Part shown: piece after piece, positions 26,494 through 35,067 of the stretch
Layout of the letters: each line of letters opens with the position of its first letter
Numbering within the stretch: the first letter of the stretch is position 1
Notes under the pieces: generated by a model
Seen by the model: only the letters and a program-made list of their open reading frames with translations
What the model was told of the DNA's origin: nothing
Database searches by the model: none
DNA from: Bacteroidota bacterium
GTDB lineage: Bacteria > Bacteroidota > Ignavibacteria > Kryptoniales > JAKASW01
Assembly (NCBI GenBank): GCA_021811615.1
Contig: JAJZNW010000064.1
Coordinates: 1-63,966, forward strand
Length of the DNA stretch: 63,966 nucleotides
Direction: 5' to 3'
Translations under genes and position numbers: made by a program

Positions 26494-26601
26494 ATGAAGA
26501 TCATTGTTGCACCTAAAGTTCTTGTACTGCCAGAAGACCTTAAGGACACTCCAGGAGCGAACTGCTGGGGATGTAACACGATGTTCTGCGTGCCCGAGTA
26601 A
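26494..26601 (+). CDS. Cys-rich RiPP precursor peptide candidate
   Basis: Small gene of 35 codons plus TAA. GGGAGGTGA ends 6 nt before the ATG and is one of the best ribosome sites in the window. The N-terminal part starts MKIIVAPKVLVLPEDL and looks like a leader (hydrophobic then acidic). The C-terminal part holds all three cysteines (C24, C27, C32) and two aromatics in CWGCNTMFC, followed by VPE. It begins 37 bp after the radical SAM/SPASM stop on the same strand and should share its sigma-54 promoter. No Gly-Gly cleavage site is seen. I do not recognise a named family; a thioether- or aromatic-crosslinked RiPP is inferred from architecture. It is too short for usual gene finders, so homologues may be missing from annotations. 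Confidence 0.82.
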   Translation: MKIIVAPKVLVLPEDLKDTPGANCWGCNTMFCVPE

Positions 26602-26618
26602 TGGCTCGGCACAAGGCA

Positions 26619-26734
26619 GGGACTGTCCCGGAAGTCACAGGCTTTTCAGCTGAGCGTCCCGGAAGACGGGAGTTCGTCGCACGACGGGCTCAGCTCTTCC
26701 AGAGCGGTAAGCTTGAAGGCATCGGGACAGTCCC
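26619..26734. repeat. Clover-leaf palindromic element (REP-like)
   Basis: Outer arms GGGACTGTCCCG (26619-26630) and CGGGACAGTCCC (26723-26734) are exact inverted copies, and each is itself an 11-bp palindrome. Inside, AGCTGAGC (26648-26655) pairs with GCTCAGCT (26688-26695) around two stems (TCCCG/CGGGA and CGTC/GACG). A further stem, CTTC (26696-26699) with GAAG (26715-26718), follows. It starts 17 bp past the peptide stop. Candidates are a REP/MITE-type mobile repeat, an mRNA 3' structure or a small RNA. Confidence 0.65.
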
Positions 26735-27113
26735 GGCCAGGCTTGTTTTACATCCAGCAAAAAGTGTGGCGCTTTCAACGGGGGGGCCCGGCGCAGCACA
26801 AGTGGAATCCATCACAAATCTGAATGGCTGAACAAACGGGAGTCAACCTATGTACCCAATACCAGGCAGCCTATATGGACGGGGTCGTCGTCAGAAGTCA
26901 ACTTCCGGCGTGGTTTCGTCTGCGGCGTTGGAGGCGGACCGCAACGGCGGTTCCTCTTTCTGCAAGTATAGCGATGCGGTTATCGACCGGATAGAATTTG
27001 AAGTCACCCATAGAAGACGGTCGACTTCAATAAAGGAGATTTCTCAACCTGCTCCGGAACTTGATTTCCAGCCAACCGCCGGTTAGTCCGGCTCTGGTTC
27101 ACTAGAACGCCCG
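26735..27113. other. Region between the palindromic element and the hybrid kinase
   Basis: About 380 bp. A 78-codon frame at 26850-27086 has a weak GGGAG upstream but no recognisable domain and an unlikely composition, so I do not call it. No terminator or promoter stands out. Confidence 0.4.
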
Positions 27114-28448
27114 ATGAGAAAAATCATCAGCGAAAACAAACGGCCTGACAAGCAAAGAGCGGAACGCACATTCGCCGAAGTTGAGAGTGTCCAAATGAAT
27201 GAAAACATCGACGGCAAATCCAGCGCCAGTGGGGAAACTAATTTCTTCGGCATCAACCGACCGCACGAAAGCAGTGAACAGCGGTCTGAAAAACAACTGC
27301 TTCAATTGCAGAGACTCGAAGCGTTGGGAACGCTAGTCGGAGGAATCGCTCACGATTTCAATAACATCCTGAATGTCATCGCGGGTCATGTATCTCTTAT
27401 GGAAAGGTGGCGAACGGACCCCGAACGATTCAAGAGAAGCTATGAGGCCGTAAGGAAGGCGACCGAGCGCGGCGCCAATACGGCAAAACAGCTTATGACA
27501 TTTGCCAGAAAGACGAACGTCGCCACTGACCGCGTCAATGTGGGCGACGTCGTCCAGGAGATAATTGATCTACTCAAGGAAACCTTCCCGGAGAATATCG
27601 TATTCGACGTTAGAATTGAAGCGGGCATGCCTTCCATCCCTGCCGATCCCAACCAGATACACCAGGCTCTCCTCAACCTGTGTGTCAACGCCAGAGATGC
27701 TATGCCCAAAGGAGGGACAATAGGCATCACCGTCGGCAAATCGAGATTCGGCGACATGGACAAGCGTGCCCACTCGAGGGGATCCGACGGATATCTTGTT
27801 ATATGCGTTTCTGATACTGGCTCGGGCATGGAAAAGGAAATACTCGAACATATCTTCGAACCGTTCTACACTACCAAAGGCGGATTCGGAACCGGCCTCG
27901 GGCTTGCCGTTGTCTATGGAGTGATGAAATCGCATAACGGCTTCATCGATGTGAATAGCGCAGTGGGAAAGGGAACCTCGTTCTCACTCTATTTCCCGAT
28001 GCCCGCTAAGATCGCCGATATGCCGCCCGAAGAAAAACAGCAGTATGACCTGCCGACCGGACATGGCGAAATAATTCTCGCCATAGAAGACGAAGGACCG
28101 CTTAAAGACTTTCTTCATACCATCCTTACCGACAGCGGCTACAAAGTGTTGCTCGCGTCGAACGGTCTTGAGGGACTTCAAACCTACAAGGAACACGCCA
28201 AGGAAATCGATCTTGTCATCCTGGACATGGGCCTTCCCGAGATGAGCGGGACGGAAGTCCTCGCCGGTCTTTTGCTTTTAAACCCTAACGTGAATGTCAT
28301 CTCGGCAAGCGGTTACCTGGAGCCGGAAGTGGAGCGCGAGGCCATGGATATCGGCGCACATGATTTTCTGGCCAAGCCTTATAACATTGAGGAGCTTCTG
28401 ACAAAAGTGAACCGTGCAATCCGAACAGGGCCCCGGCCGATCCCCTGA
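27114..28448 (+). CDS. Soluble hybrid histidine kinase with C-terminal receiver
   Basis: Cytoplasmic hybrid kinase of 444 aa. A polar N-terminal region of about 65 residues, with no sensor domain or membrane helix, leads to a dimerisation helix with the H-box GGIAHDFNNIL (His near residue 80), an ATPase domain (N box NLCVNARDAMP, G1 VSDTGSGM, G2 GGFGTGLGLAV) and a receiver (residues 320-435: acidic EDE, phospho-acceptor Asp in VILDMGLPEM, Ser in SASGY, Lys in LAKPY). The Shine-Dalgarno site is weak. It lies about 500 bp after the peptide gene on the same strand. It could feed the locus, but the adjacent sigma-54 activator has no receiver to phosphorylate, so a link is not shown. Confidence 0.9.
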   Translation: MRKIISENKRPDKQRAERTFAEVESVQMNENIDGKSSASGETNFFGINRPHESSEQRSEKQLLQLQRLEALGTLVGGIAHDFNNILNVIAGHVSLMERWRTDPERFKRSYEAVRKATERGANTAKQLMTFARKTNVATDRVNVGDVVQEIIDLLKETFPENIVFDVRIEAGMPSIPADPNQIHQALLNLCVNARDAMPKGGTIGITVGKSRFGDMDKRAHSRGSDGYLVICVSDTGSGMEKEILEHIFEPFYTTKGGFGTGLGLAVVYGVMKSHNGFIDVNSAVGKGTSFSLYFPMPAKIADMPPEEKQQYDLPTGHGEIILAIEDEGPLKDFLHTILTDSGYKVLLASNGLEGLQTYKEHAKEIDLVILDMGLPEMSGTEVLAGLLLLNPNVNVISASGYLEPEVEREAMDIGAHDFLAKPYNIEELLTKVNRAIRTGPRPIP

Positions 28449-28645
28449 CTGGATTTGAAGGAAATGCGGGCGTATCCGGCCGGATTCCTGATGTGGCCGT
28501 GTTCCAATCATCAATTACAAAAACGGGGGTAAATAGCGCCATCCGAAAGCGAAGGCAATAATTGCCGGACGCCCCGCGGGCGGGTGGGATCGCGTCGGCC
28601 TCCGGCAAAATCGTGTCGTAGAGAAAAAAGGATTTACTCCCCTGC

Positions 28646-29020
28646 TCAGTGCACCCCACTACTGAAAAACATTATCATCAGCGCGGCGCCTGCAAGAGAT
28701 ATGTTTTTCATGAATTGGATGTGCTGCATCTGCCTCATCCCGGGATCCTGAACTTTCCAGAATGCGTGCATCATGAACGCGGTCGGCACAAGGAACAGCA
28801 ATATCAGCAGTGCGCCGTAAAAGATCATGAAATCGAAAATGACGGAGATCGCTCCGACCAATATCATTATCCCGGTTAGGAACGTCATGAATTCCGCAGC
28901 TGGTACGCCATTCGATTTAGCGTAGGCACCCATTTGTTTTGTCTTCGTTACATGGCCTATCCCCGACTCGATGAATAGGGCGGCATACATAAGTCTTCCT
29001 AATAGAAAAATTATTTGCAT
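28646..29020 (-). CDS. DoxX-family membrane protein
   Basis: Integral membrane protein of 124 aa with four helices (about 3-22, 43-64, 66-87, 105-121) in the DoxX pattern (LGRLMYAALFIESGIGHVTK...YAKSNGVP). DoxX-like proteins are linked to thiol, sulfur or redox stress but have varied roles. It starts 8 bp after the ArsR-type gene on the same strand, so the pair is one operon and the regulator probably represses it. Confidence 0.9.
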   Translation of the reverse strand: MQIIFLLGRLMYAALFIESGIGHVTKTKQMGAYAKSNGVPAAEFMTFLTGIMILVGAISVIFDFMIFYGALLILLFLVPTAFMMHAFWKVQDPGMRQMQHIQFMKNISLAGAALMIMFFSSGVH

Positions 29021-29028
29021 GTTTCCTC

Positions 29029-29325
29029 CTATCTGTTTTTTTTGCTCGGGTGTGTCTCGATGAAAGAAGGTACGAATTTCTCCAAAGTCTCGATATTTGC
29101 TTTCATGTAATAGTGCAGACCTTCCTTTCGCACATCGATCAAAGCGGCATTTTCGAGTATCCGGTAGTGGTGGGACATCGCCGGCTTTGAAAGGGTCGTC
29201 TTACCATCGAAGTCCGCGCACGAAAGCTCTCCCTTTTCAATGAGGAGCTTGAGTATAGAATAGCGGTTCGGATCCCCGAGCGCCTTGAATACTCTGACAG
29301 CCTTTTTATCGAAATCGTCTTTCAC
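29029..29325 (-). CDS. ArsR-family repressor
   Basis: Winged-helix regulator of 98 aa (FKALGDPNRYSILKLL, recognition helix near LSKPAMSHHYRILENAAL, wing GLHYYMKANIE). It lacks the CxC metal site of arsenic or cadmium sensors, so it may sense redox state or a small organic ligand. GTG start with GGAAGG just upstream. It heads a two-gene operon with the DoxX gene. A 12-bp palindrome 57 bp upstream is the likely operator. Confidence 0.92.
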   Translation of the reverse strand: MKDDFDKKAVRVFKALGDPNRYSILKLLIEKGELSCADFDGKTTLSKPAMSHHYRILENAALIDVRKEGLHYYMKANIETLEKFVPSFIETHPSKKNR

Positions 29326-29381
29326 CAGGCCTTCCCGATTTTACTCACGCACCAACGCCTGTAATATTCCATTAGTTCCAA

Positions 29382-29393
29382 AGTTTTAAAACT
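29382..29393. promoter_or_regulatory. ArsR operator candidate
   Basis: Perfect palindrome AGTTTTAAAACT in an A+T-rich stretch 57-68 bp upstream of the ArsR GTG. The position fits autorepression. Confidence 0.5.
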
Positions 29394-29494
29394 ACTTAAG
29401 GGCACTTGTTCGATGGATCCCGATGCAGGATCCGGGAACCATAAGATGAACTGATTACAGAGGCAGGTATTACTGTCTGAGTCACACAAAGAAA

Positions 29495-29518
29495 ACGCCC
29501 GGCGAAAGGACCGGGCGT
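29495..29518 (-). terminator. Rho-independent terminator of the BON-domain gene
   Basis: Perfect stem ACGCCCGG / CCGGGCGT with an 8-nt loop, followed on the minus strand by TTTTC, 33 bp past the BON-gene stop. The best-formed terminator in the window. Confidence 0.85.
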
Positions 29519-29550
29519 CTTCTCCTCTATTTGTTACGCGCCGGGACTAT

Positions 29551-30312
29551 CTAGTCCGGCACTACCTGTAAATGGTTCACGACATTAAATGCATCGGTGC
29601 GGAACGTGACCTGGCTGCCGAGGAAGCCGCGCTCTCCCGTCGAGTCGACGAAGCCTTCAAGTATCACCGTGTCGTTGTTAACGACCACGTGCACAGGCGG
29701 ATTCAACTCAGTGGAGTAAGGCCTGAACATCTCATTGCGATATATGAGCCTCGCGACCCTGTATCGCAGGTAACCGGAAGTCAACTCAACTTTGAGATTG
29801 TTGATTATCCGCTTAACACCGGGTACTTTTGCGGCCTCTGCCTGATATTGACCGACCTCCCAAGGTTCGCTGACCCATCCATGAAGGATTACAACACCTT
29901 TGTTTACACCGACCGTAAGCCAGTCGAACACGGTGTAAAACGCATGGTTCTCTACGCGGTGCAGGACCGCAGCCGCCAATACGGTGTCCGGGACGTTCGG
30001 AGCCGCAAGCGATAGCTCGTCGATCACCTTGAACCGATGGCCGGCTTTCTTCGAGATTTCTGCGGCCTTAGCCAGGTCGTGCAACGTCGGTACCGTCCCG
30101 CTAAGAGTTGCTACACCTCGCGCGACACTCACATTAATATTGTGGCCTTTCAAAATGCCGTCACTGGCGAGTTTGTGCACCAGGTAGGTTTTTGCTTTGC
30201 TGTCCGAGTTTCCTGACTCCGCTGCCCTTACCGGAGCCGGGCCGATGGTTATGCCGACCGCGAATACCGTCAGCAGCGCGATCAGGCGGGGTGAAATTCG
30301 ATTCGTTCTCAT
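29551..30312 (-). CDS. Periplasmic triple-BON-domain protein
   Basis: Exported protein of 253 aa. Signal peptide MRTNRISPRLIALLTVFAVG with cleavage after VRA. Three BON domains follow, near residues 40-105 (ILKGHNINVSVARGVATLSG), 115-180 (VNKGVVILHGWV) and 185-250 (VVNNDTVILEGFV). BON domains bind phospholipid or envelope surfaces (OsmY, DolP type) and appear in envelope stress proteins. Start chosen for AAAGGAG 7 nt upstream; an earlier frame start would place that site inside the gene. A strong terminator follows and no operon partner is evident. Confidence 0.9.
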   Translation of the reverse strand: MRTNRISPRLIALLTVFAVGITIGPAPVRAAESGNSDSKAKTYLVHKLASDGILKGHNINVSVARGVATLSGTVPTLHDLAKAAEISKKAGHRFKVIDELSLAAPNVPDTVLAAAVLHRVENHAFYTVFDWLTVGVNKGVVILHGWVSEPWEVGQYQAEAAKVPGVKRIINNLKVELTSGYLRYRVARLIYRNEMFRPYSTELNPPVHVVVNNDTVILEGFVDSTGERGFLGSQVTFRTDAFNVVNHLQVVPD

Positions 30313-30525
30313 GGCAAATCTCCTTTCCGAATCAACGGGTGCCGTTCTGTTAACTTCGAGCTCCACACCCTGAAGAGCACCTGTATTATAATAGACACAA
30401 TCGGCGGCAAATCAGTTTCTCAAAGGAGTTGACAAACTCTCAGAATAGGAACAATGAATCAAAATTAATTTCCCTGAAAGGTGAGATCCGGGTGACGAAC
30501 TAGCGGGAAGAATTTGAAATGAATC

Positions 30526-33500
30526 TCAGAAGAACGCCCTGACTTCAGCGGTCATCATATGGATTGGAGTTCCACCGGCCTCGCTTCTTCCGGAGTAATC
30601 CGCATTCGCCTGGATGAAGGAATTAATGCGATACTGAAATCCTACTTCCCAGATGTAAGTCTGGCCAGGCACAAACCCCTGAGTGAGCTGGAAAGGCATG
30701 TACACGTTCTGCTGGGCGTTGGCAATCGCCACTTCGTCTCGCTCAAGCCGTACGGTCAATCTGCCGCGCATCAGTATCGAGTATGCGACCTTGAGAATCT
30801 CGGTGTTCATCGAAGCCGTCAGGTCGGCGCGGGAAGCATCCACGGCCTTGGAGAATGTGAGGGTGAACGACGACTCGACATTCATGTTCGGCCTGTAGGA
30901 AAGCTCGGATGACACTGCGTTCGACCCGATCTGGTACGCCTGGTCGGTGTAGGTGGTGAATACGTCGTTCTCATTCCACGCAAGGTCCAGCTGTTCGTAA
31001 AATGTGTTCGACAATTTAGTTCGAAGCCGCAGGCTCTGTCCGCGCTGGTATCCTCGCTGCTCCGCGATGGAGTACTGGCTCAGAGATTTATTCTGAAGGT
31101 ATCTCAGTCGAAGTGAAAAGTCGCGGTTGTTCTGAAGCACATATACGTCCTGCTGGAACACCTGCGCGCCGCTGATTGTCAGGCTGTCGTTGAGGAACTT
31201 CGAGAGATGAAGGAGATATATGTCGCTGACGTTCGTCGTCTGATTGTTCTCGTCGATCTGCCAGAGTGTGACGCTCGATAGCGACCGAAGCACGGTATTG
31301 AACAGATTCCCGTTGCGTTTGACAAATCTTTCGGGTGTAAGGGCAACGCGAACGTTTGTTTTGAGATCGACCACGGGGTACAGAGTAGTGGTCGGACGGG
31401 TAAGGAGAATGTAATCGCCGTTGAAGTTGACCTGCTGAAATTCGGCCGGGTTGGTAATGTCAACCTGGCCATTGTGGTTGGCGTCGATCCAGACGTATTG
31501 TCCCTGTCCCGGCTGGACTTTCCAGAATATCTGTTCCAATCTTGCCGCCCGCTGCGTCGTCACCTGGTAAAAGAGATTCGTCTCGACTCCGCGTTCAAGG
31601 GGTGAATAATTAGTTTCCCATTTGGAGAGGACCGACTCGTTGTCCGCGTAACCAAGGTTTCTGAAGCTTTCGGTATAGCTTTTTTTCCTGTACGTCAGTG
31701 TCAGGCTTGAAGTGAGATCGTTCCATTCCGAGAAGTTCATGCTGAGCTGGTCGGTCAACGAGTTTGAAGAGGGAAGCATCTCGCCGCCGATTATCCCGCT
31801 TTCGTTCCTTACATACATCTGGGCGGAAAGGCCGATGTTGTAGAACCTGGCTAATGATAGTGTCGGACCATATTGCATATACCGGTACGAAGTCGACCAG
31901 AGCGAATCTGTTCCGGTAGTAGCGACGCGGCGGTCTTCAGACTCGAGCCTGAAACCCGGCGTGACTTTCCAGAAGGTGTAATCGATATTTCCCTGCTGTC
32001 TGAACCATGTCCCGAAATTTCCGAATTGATTATCCTTGCTGTCGACTTCGGTCGCCTGGTAATTCACACTCGGGAGGCCTACGGAATCGCCGCCGAAATT
32101 TACGAAGCCCGTGTACCTTCCGGAACTGAAGCCCGCGCCGCGTGATATTCTCCCCAGGTCGCCGCCGACTGTAAGCTTAACCCTGTTTATCGCCGGTGTA
32201 AAATCTAAATGAGCCTGGTTTAGAAGCTCGTTTGCCGCAGTAAGCGTATCGATTCCCCACTCGCGGTTGAATTCGACGTTGTTCGTCCAGCTCATCGGCG
32301 TGAAACTCTGATCCTCGTACCGAGTCATCTCGTTGAAGTTGAGCGATCCTATGACGGCGTCGCCGATGCGCACACGCTTCGGCGCATAGTTGACACCGAA
32401 CTTCATCGCGGACCCTGTAGATGTGATCCCGGGAAGCGTCGAGAGCCTGTTCGGATCGAAACTGCTCGCCGCATATTCAAGTGTAACGTTCCCATCCTTG
32501 CTGAACCTGTATTTCGAATGGACATCGGCGAGCTGCTGGAACTGCGGCATCGGGAGTATCACGATCGGCGCATAATCTCCCTGGTTGACGCCGACGAAGC
32601 TGTATTGCCCGAAACCGACCGACTGATAATCGCCTTTGCCCGCCCCGACAAGAGAGAAGGATACACTGTAGACGGCGTTTACAAGGTCAGTCGTATCGGT
32701 CGGCTGGACGAAGGAGTAATAGTAATATTCCTTCCCGCTGACAACCGTGGAGTCGAGCATATACTGCCCTAATCCGATGCCGGTAATGGAGTCCCGCCCT
32801 ACGTATGTGACTCCGCTTCTCGCAGCAGCGAGCCTGTTGCTGCCGGCAGCGCTCAAAAGAGCTTTGTCGGAGTCAGCCAGCGTGACGCCGAATGCGGAGT
32901 TCGGATCGTCGCCCTCCTGGTAATATGAAATGCCTACGTCGAGTTTATTGTGCAGGAGCTTCGTGTCGGCCGCTCCTCCGGCAAAGGTCCGCTGGAAATT
33001 CCCGTTCGTGTATTCAAACTCCACAAATATACGGCTGAGGCTTGTAATCAGATGCTTCGGCGTGAAGGTTATTTGTGCGTTCGAGTAGTCGATCGTGTAA
33101 TCGTTCGTCTCACCGCGCACCATGCGTACTCCGTCAAGGTAGACCTTCTCGGTCCCGGCAATCACGATTATGTTCGGACTGCCGTCGCTTCCCAACAGTT
33201 GGTACGGTCCCTCGCTTCCGTCTATCGGTGCGATCTGCTGGGTGGTGTACGTTCCCCTGCTTACCGCGCCGCTGACGGTCACAGTGGTTTCGCCGTAGTG
33301 CGCGACTCCCATGGCGCCTTCGAGCTTTCGGCTGATAATTCCAAATTCGGTTCCCGTCTGCGAGAACTCGAAATCGCCCAGCGTTCCGGAAATATGCGGA
33401 GACTTGATGTTGATGAAGACCTTGTCGAACTCCTGAAGAGTGCGCGTATTTCCCTCGGGTTGGATGGGACTTGACTGATCGGTAAGGGCGGCAGTCACTT

Positions 33501-34044
33501 CCACGTCTTTCGTCAGCATCCCATCCAACTGCATCCTGAAACCGGAATTGACCTGCAGATCCTGGTTCGAACCTATTGTAAAACCGCGGACGATGCTCCC
33601 GCTCTTTTGGATGTTGCTTCCGAACATCTCCGAAGGCGTGAGAGGTGCGGCCTGCTCGATCATGGTGATGTTTCGCTTCGAGGATGTGTCATACTTTACG
33701 ATCGTCACATGGCGGGTGTATTCGGTGGGAAGATCGAAAGGAAAATTACGGTAGAAGATGCCGATCGTGTAAACGGAATCTTCGTGCGCCCGGAAAAACG
33801 CAGAGGCGGTGTCGAACCTTACAGTACCGGTCGTATAATTGATGTTGTAATCGATACCCGGCTTAAGGAGCGCGGAACCGCTTACGAGTCTCTCCGAATT
33901 CTGGATGATGTACTTCGCGGGGAGCTGTAGAACCGAATCTGGCGACACATGCACCACCAGGGAGTCGGATGTTGACTGCGCAAAAGCCTCTGACGATGCT
34001 ACCAGGCATACCAGGGCAATTAAGACGCACTTGGAAGAAGACAT
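30526..34044 (-). CDS. Large outer-membrane beta-barrel protein with SprA-like hairpin motifs
   Basis: Exported protein of 1172 aa, signal peptide MSSSKCVLIALVCLVASSEAFA. The N-terminal 350 residues hold periplasmic-looking modules, two with the pattern G-x-x-L-L/D-x-G-x-D-Y-x-I/V-D/N-Y-x-x-G-x-I/V-x-F (SALLKPGIDYNINYTTGTVRF and VRMVRGETNDYTIDYSNAQI). SprA in this window carries the same pattern (NGQPMTAGSDYTVDYVTGEV). The remaining 800 residues alternate strands typical of a very large barrel and end in AEVRAFF. No named family is recognised; a SprA-related or T9SS-associated surface protein is a guess from the motif. No clear Shine-Dalgarno. It precedes tpiA's 3' end by about 100 bp in a divergent-repeat-rich gap. 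Confidence 0.8.
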   Translation of the reverse strand: MSSSKCVLIALVCLVASSEAFAQSTSDSLVVHVSPDSVLQLPAKYIIQNSERLVSGSALLKPGIDYNINYTTGTVRFDTASAFFRAHEDSVYTIGIFYRNFPFDLPTEYTRHVTIVKYDTSSKRNITMIEQAAPLTPSEMFGSNIQKSGSIVRGFTIGSNQDLQVNSGFRMQLDGMLTKDVEVTAALTDQSSPIQPEGNTRTLQEFDKVFINIKSPHISGTLGDFEFSQTGTEFGIISRKLEGAMGVAHYGETTVTVSGAVSRGTYTTQQIAPIDGSEGPYQLLGSDGSPNIIVIAGTEKVYLDGVRMVRGETNDYTIDYSNAQITFTPKHLITSLSRIFVEFEYTNGNFQRTFAGGAADTKLLHNKLDVGISYYQEGDDPNSAFGVTLADSDKALLSAAGSNRLAAARSGVTYVGRDSITGIGLGQYMLDSTVVSGKEYYYYSFVQPTDTTDLVNAVYSVSFSLVGAGKGDYQSVGFGQYSFVGVNQGDYAPIVILPMPQFQQLADVHSKYRFSKDGNVTLEYAASSFDPNRLSTLPGITSTGSAMKFGVNYAPKRVRIGDAVIGSLNFNEMTRYEDQSFTPMSWTNNVEFNREWGIDTLTAANELLNQAHLDFTPAINRVKLTVGGDLGRISRGAGFSSGRYTGFVNFGGDSVGLPSVNYQATEVDSKDNQFGNFGTWFRQQGNIDYTFWKVTPGFRLESEDRRVATTGTDSLWSTSYRYMQYGPTLSLARFYNIGLSAQMYVRNESGIIGGEMLPSSNSLTDQLSMNFSEWNDLTSSLTLTYRKKSYTESFRNLGYADNESVLSKWETNYSPLERGVETNLFYQVTTQRAARLEQIFWKVQPGQGQYVWIDANHNGQVDITNPAEFQQVNFNGDYILLTRPTTTLYPVVDLKTNVRVALTPERFVKRNGNLFNTVLRSLSSVTLWQIDENNQTTNVSDIYLLHLSKFLNDSLTISGAQVFQQDVYVLQNNRDFSLRLRYLQNKSLSQYSIAEQRGYQRGQSLRLRTKLSNTFYEQLDLAWNENDVFTTYTDQAYQIGSNAVSSELSYRPNMNVESSFTLTFSKAVDASRADLTASMNTEILKVAYSILMRGRLTVRLERDEVAIANAQQNVYMPFQLTQGFVPGQTYIWEVGFQYRINSFIQANADYSGRSEAGGTPIHMMTAEVRAFF

Positions 34045-34140
34045 CGTGTCAATTGCGCAACGGACACCTAGCTGTCGTAAGTTCCAAGCTCCAATCTGTA
34101 AGTTCCAAATAAAAAGGAAGCTCCAAACCGAGAAGGTTAA

Positions 34141-34908
34141 TTACTTCGAGGCCGGAGAGCTCTTCACGATTTTCGCGAACGAGTCGGCTTTCAGGCTCGC
34201 GCCTCCGACGAGGGCGCCGTCTACATCCGGCCGAGAAAGAAGCTCAGCGGCGTTTTCAGGTTTCACGCTTCCGCCATACTGGATAGTTAGCGACGCTGCC
34301 ACTTCTTTACCGAACATACCGGCAACCGTCGACCTTATGAAAGCATGAGCATCCTGCGCCTGCTGTGGAGTGGCATTGCGGCCCGTACCGATGGCCCATA
34401 TAGGTTCATACGCGACAACGAGCGAGGCAAGCTGCTGGGCAGTCAGGCCGTCTAGTGCGGCTTTGACCTGCCTCTCGAGCACTTTCTCCGTGACGCCGCC
34501 GTCGCGTTCCGACAGCGATTCACCAACACAGAGTATAACCTTGAGGTCGGTCGAAAGCGCTTTCTTCACTTTCTTCGCGACGATGTCATCGGTCTCACCG
34601 AAAAACTGCCGCCTTTCGGAATGGCCCACTATCACGTAGTGCACTCCGAGCGACTTCAACATCCTGGCGGATATCTCTCCCGTAAAAGCACCGTCATTTT
34701 CATAATGAAGATTCTGAGCCCCAAGCTTGAACTCACTTTCCCGAAGCAGCTCCGCCACTGCGTCGAGTGCTATGAACGGAGGGCAGATCACCACCTCCGC
34801 ATTGGGATCGACATTCTTCATTTCCTCCTGGAATGCATAGACAAATTCCGACGCCTCGTCGACGTCCTTGTTCATTTTCCAGTTTGCCGCAACAATCGTC
34901 TTTCTCAT
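34141..34908 (-). CDS. tpiA: Triosephosphate isomerase
   Basis: Glycolytic and gluconeogenic enzyme interconverting dihydroxyacetone phosphate and glyceraldehyde 3-phosphate (255 aa). Catalytic residues are seen: Lys in AANWKMNKD, His in IVGHSERRQ, Glu in VVAYEPIWAIGTG, and the phosphate-gripping loop IQYGGSVKPENA plus LVGGASL. Start chosen at MRKTIVAANWKMN with GAGGG upstream; a start 57 nt earlier adds residues not found in the family. Flanked on both sides by short degenerate extragenic repeats. Confidence 0.98.
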   Translation of the reverse strand: MRKTIVAANWKMNKDVDEASEFVYAFQEEMKNVDPNAEVVICPPFIALDAVAELLRESEFKLGAQNLHYENDGAFTGEISARMLKSLGVHYVIVGHSERRQFFGETDDIVAKKVKKALSTDLKVILCVGESLSERDGGVTEKVLERQVKAALDGLTAQQLASLVVAYEPIWAIGTGRNATPQQAQDAHAFIRSTVAGMFGKEVAASLTIQYGGSVKPENAAELLSRPDVDGALVGGASLKADSFAKIVKSSPASK

Positions 34909-35067
34909 ATGCCCTCTCTCTTGAAAGAACAAAGTTTCAAATTCCAAGCTCCAAGGAAGCTCCAAAAACCAAAGACAGAAAAACTGATTATCCGCATTTC
35001 TCTTTAACTACTATCTGCTTTTCTTTCTGTTTGGAACTTGGTGTTTGCCCTTTGGATCTTGATTGTG
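34909..35067. repeat. Extragenic degenerate repeats around tpiA
   Basis: Gap with recurrent units of the type TTCCAAGCTCCAA and GGAAGCTCCAA. The same units occur in the gap downstream of tpiA at 34082-34128. The gatB-sucC gap (36541-36600) has a related A+T-rich run with AATTTTGAATGTTGAATTC. No gene or terminator seen. Confidence 0.5.

Noticed and set aside
26494..26601. Peptide gene read as a metal-binding or metallothionein-like peptide
   Set aside because: Only three Cys and a leader-like N-terminus; placement after a radical SAM/SPASM gene favours a modified peptide, though metal binding by the product is not excluded.
26601..26831. 76-codon frame starting on the peptide stop codon (TAATG)
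   Set aside because: It runs through the clover-leaf palindromes and its sequence mirrors them; no domain and no own ribosome site. Kept only as a remark under the palindromic element.
26850..27086. 78-codon frame with a weak GGGAG upstream
   Set aside because: No domain, no hydrophobic or charged pattern typical of real small proteins, and no relative recognised.
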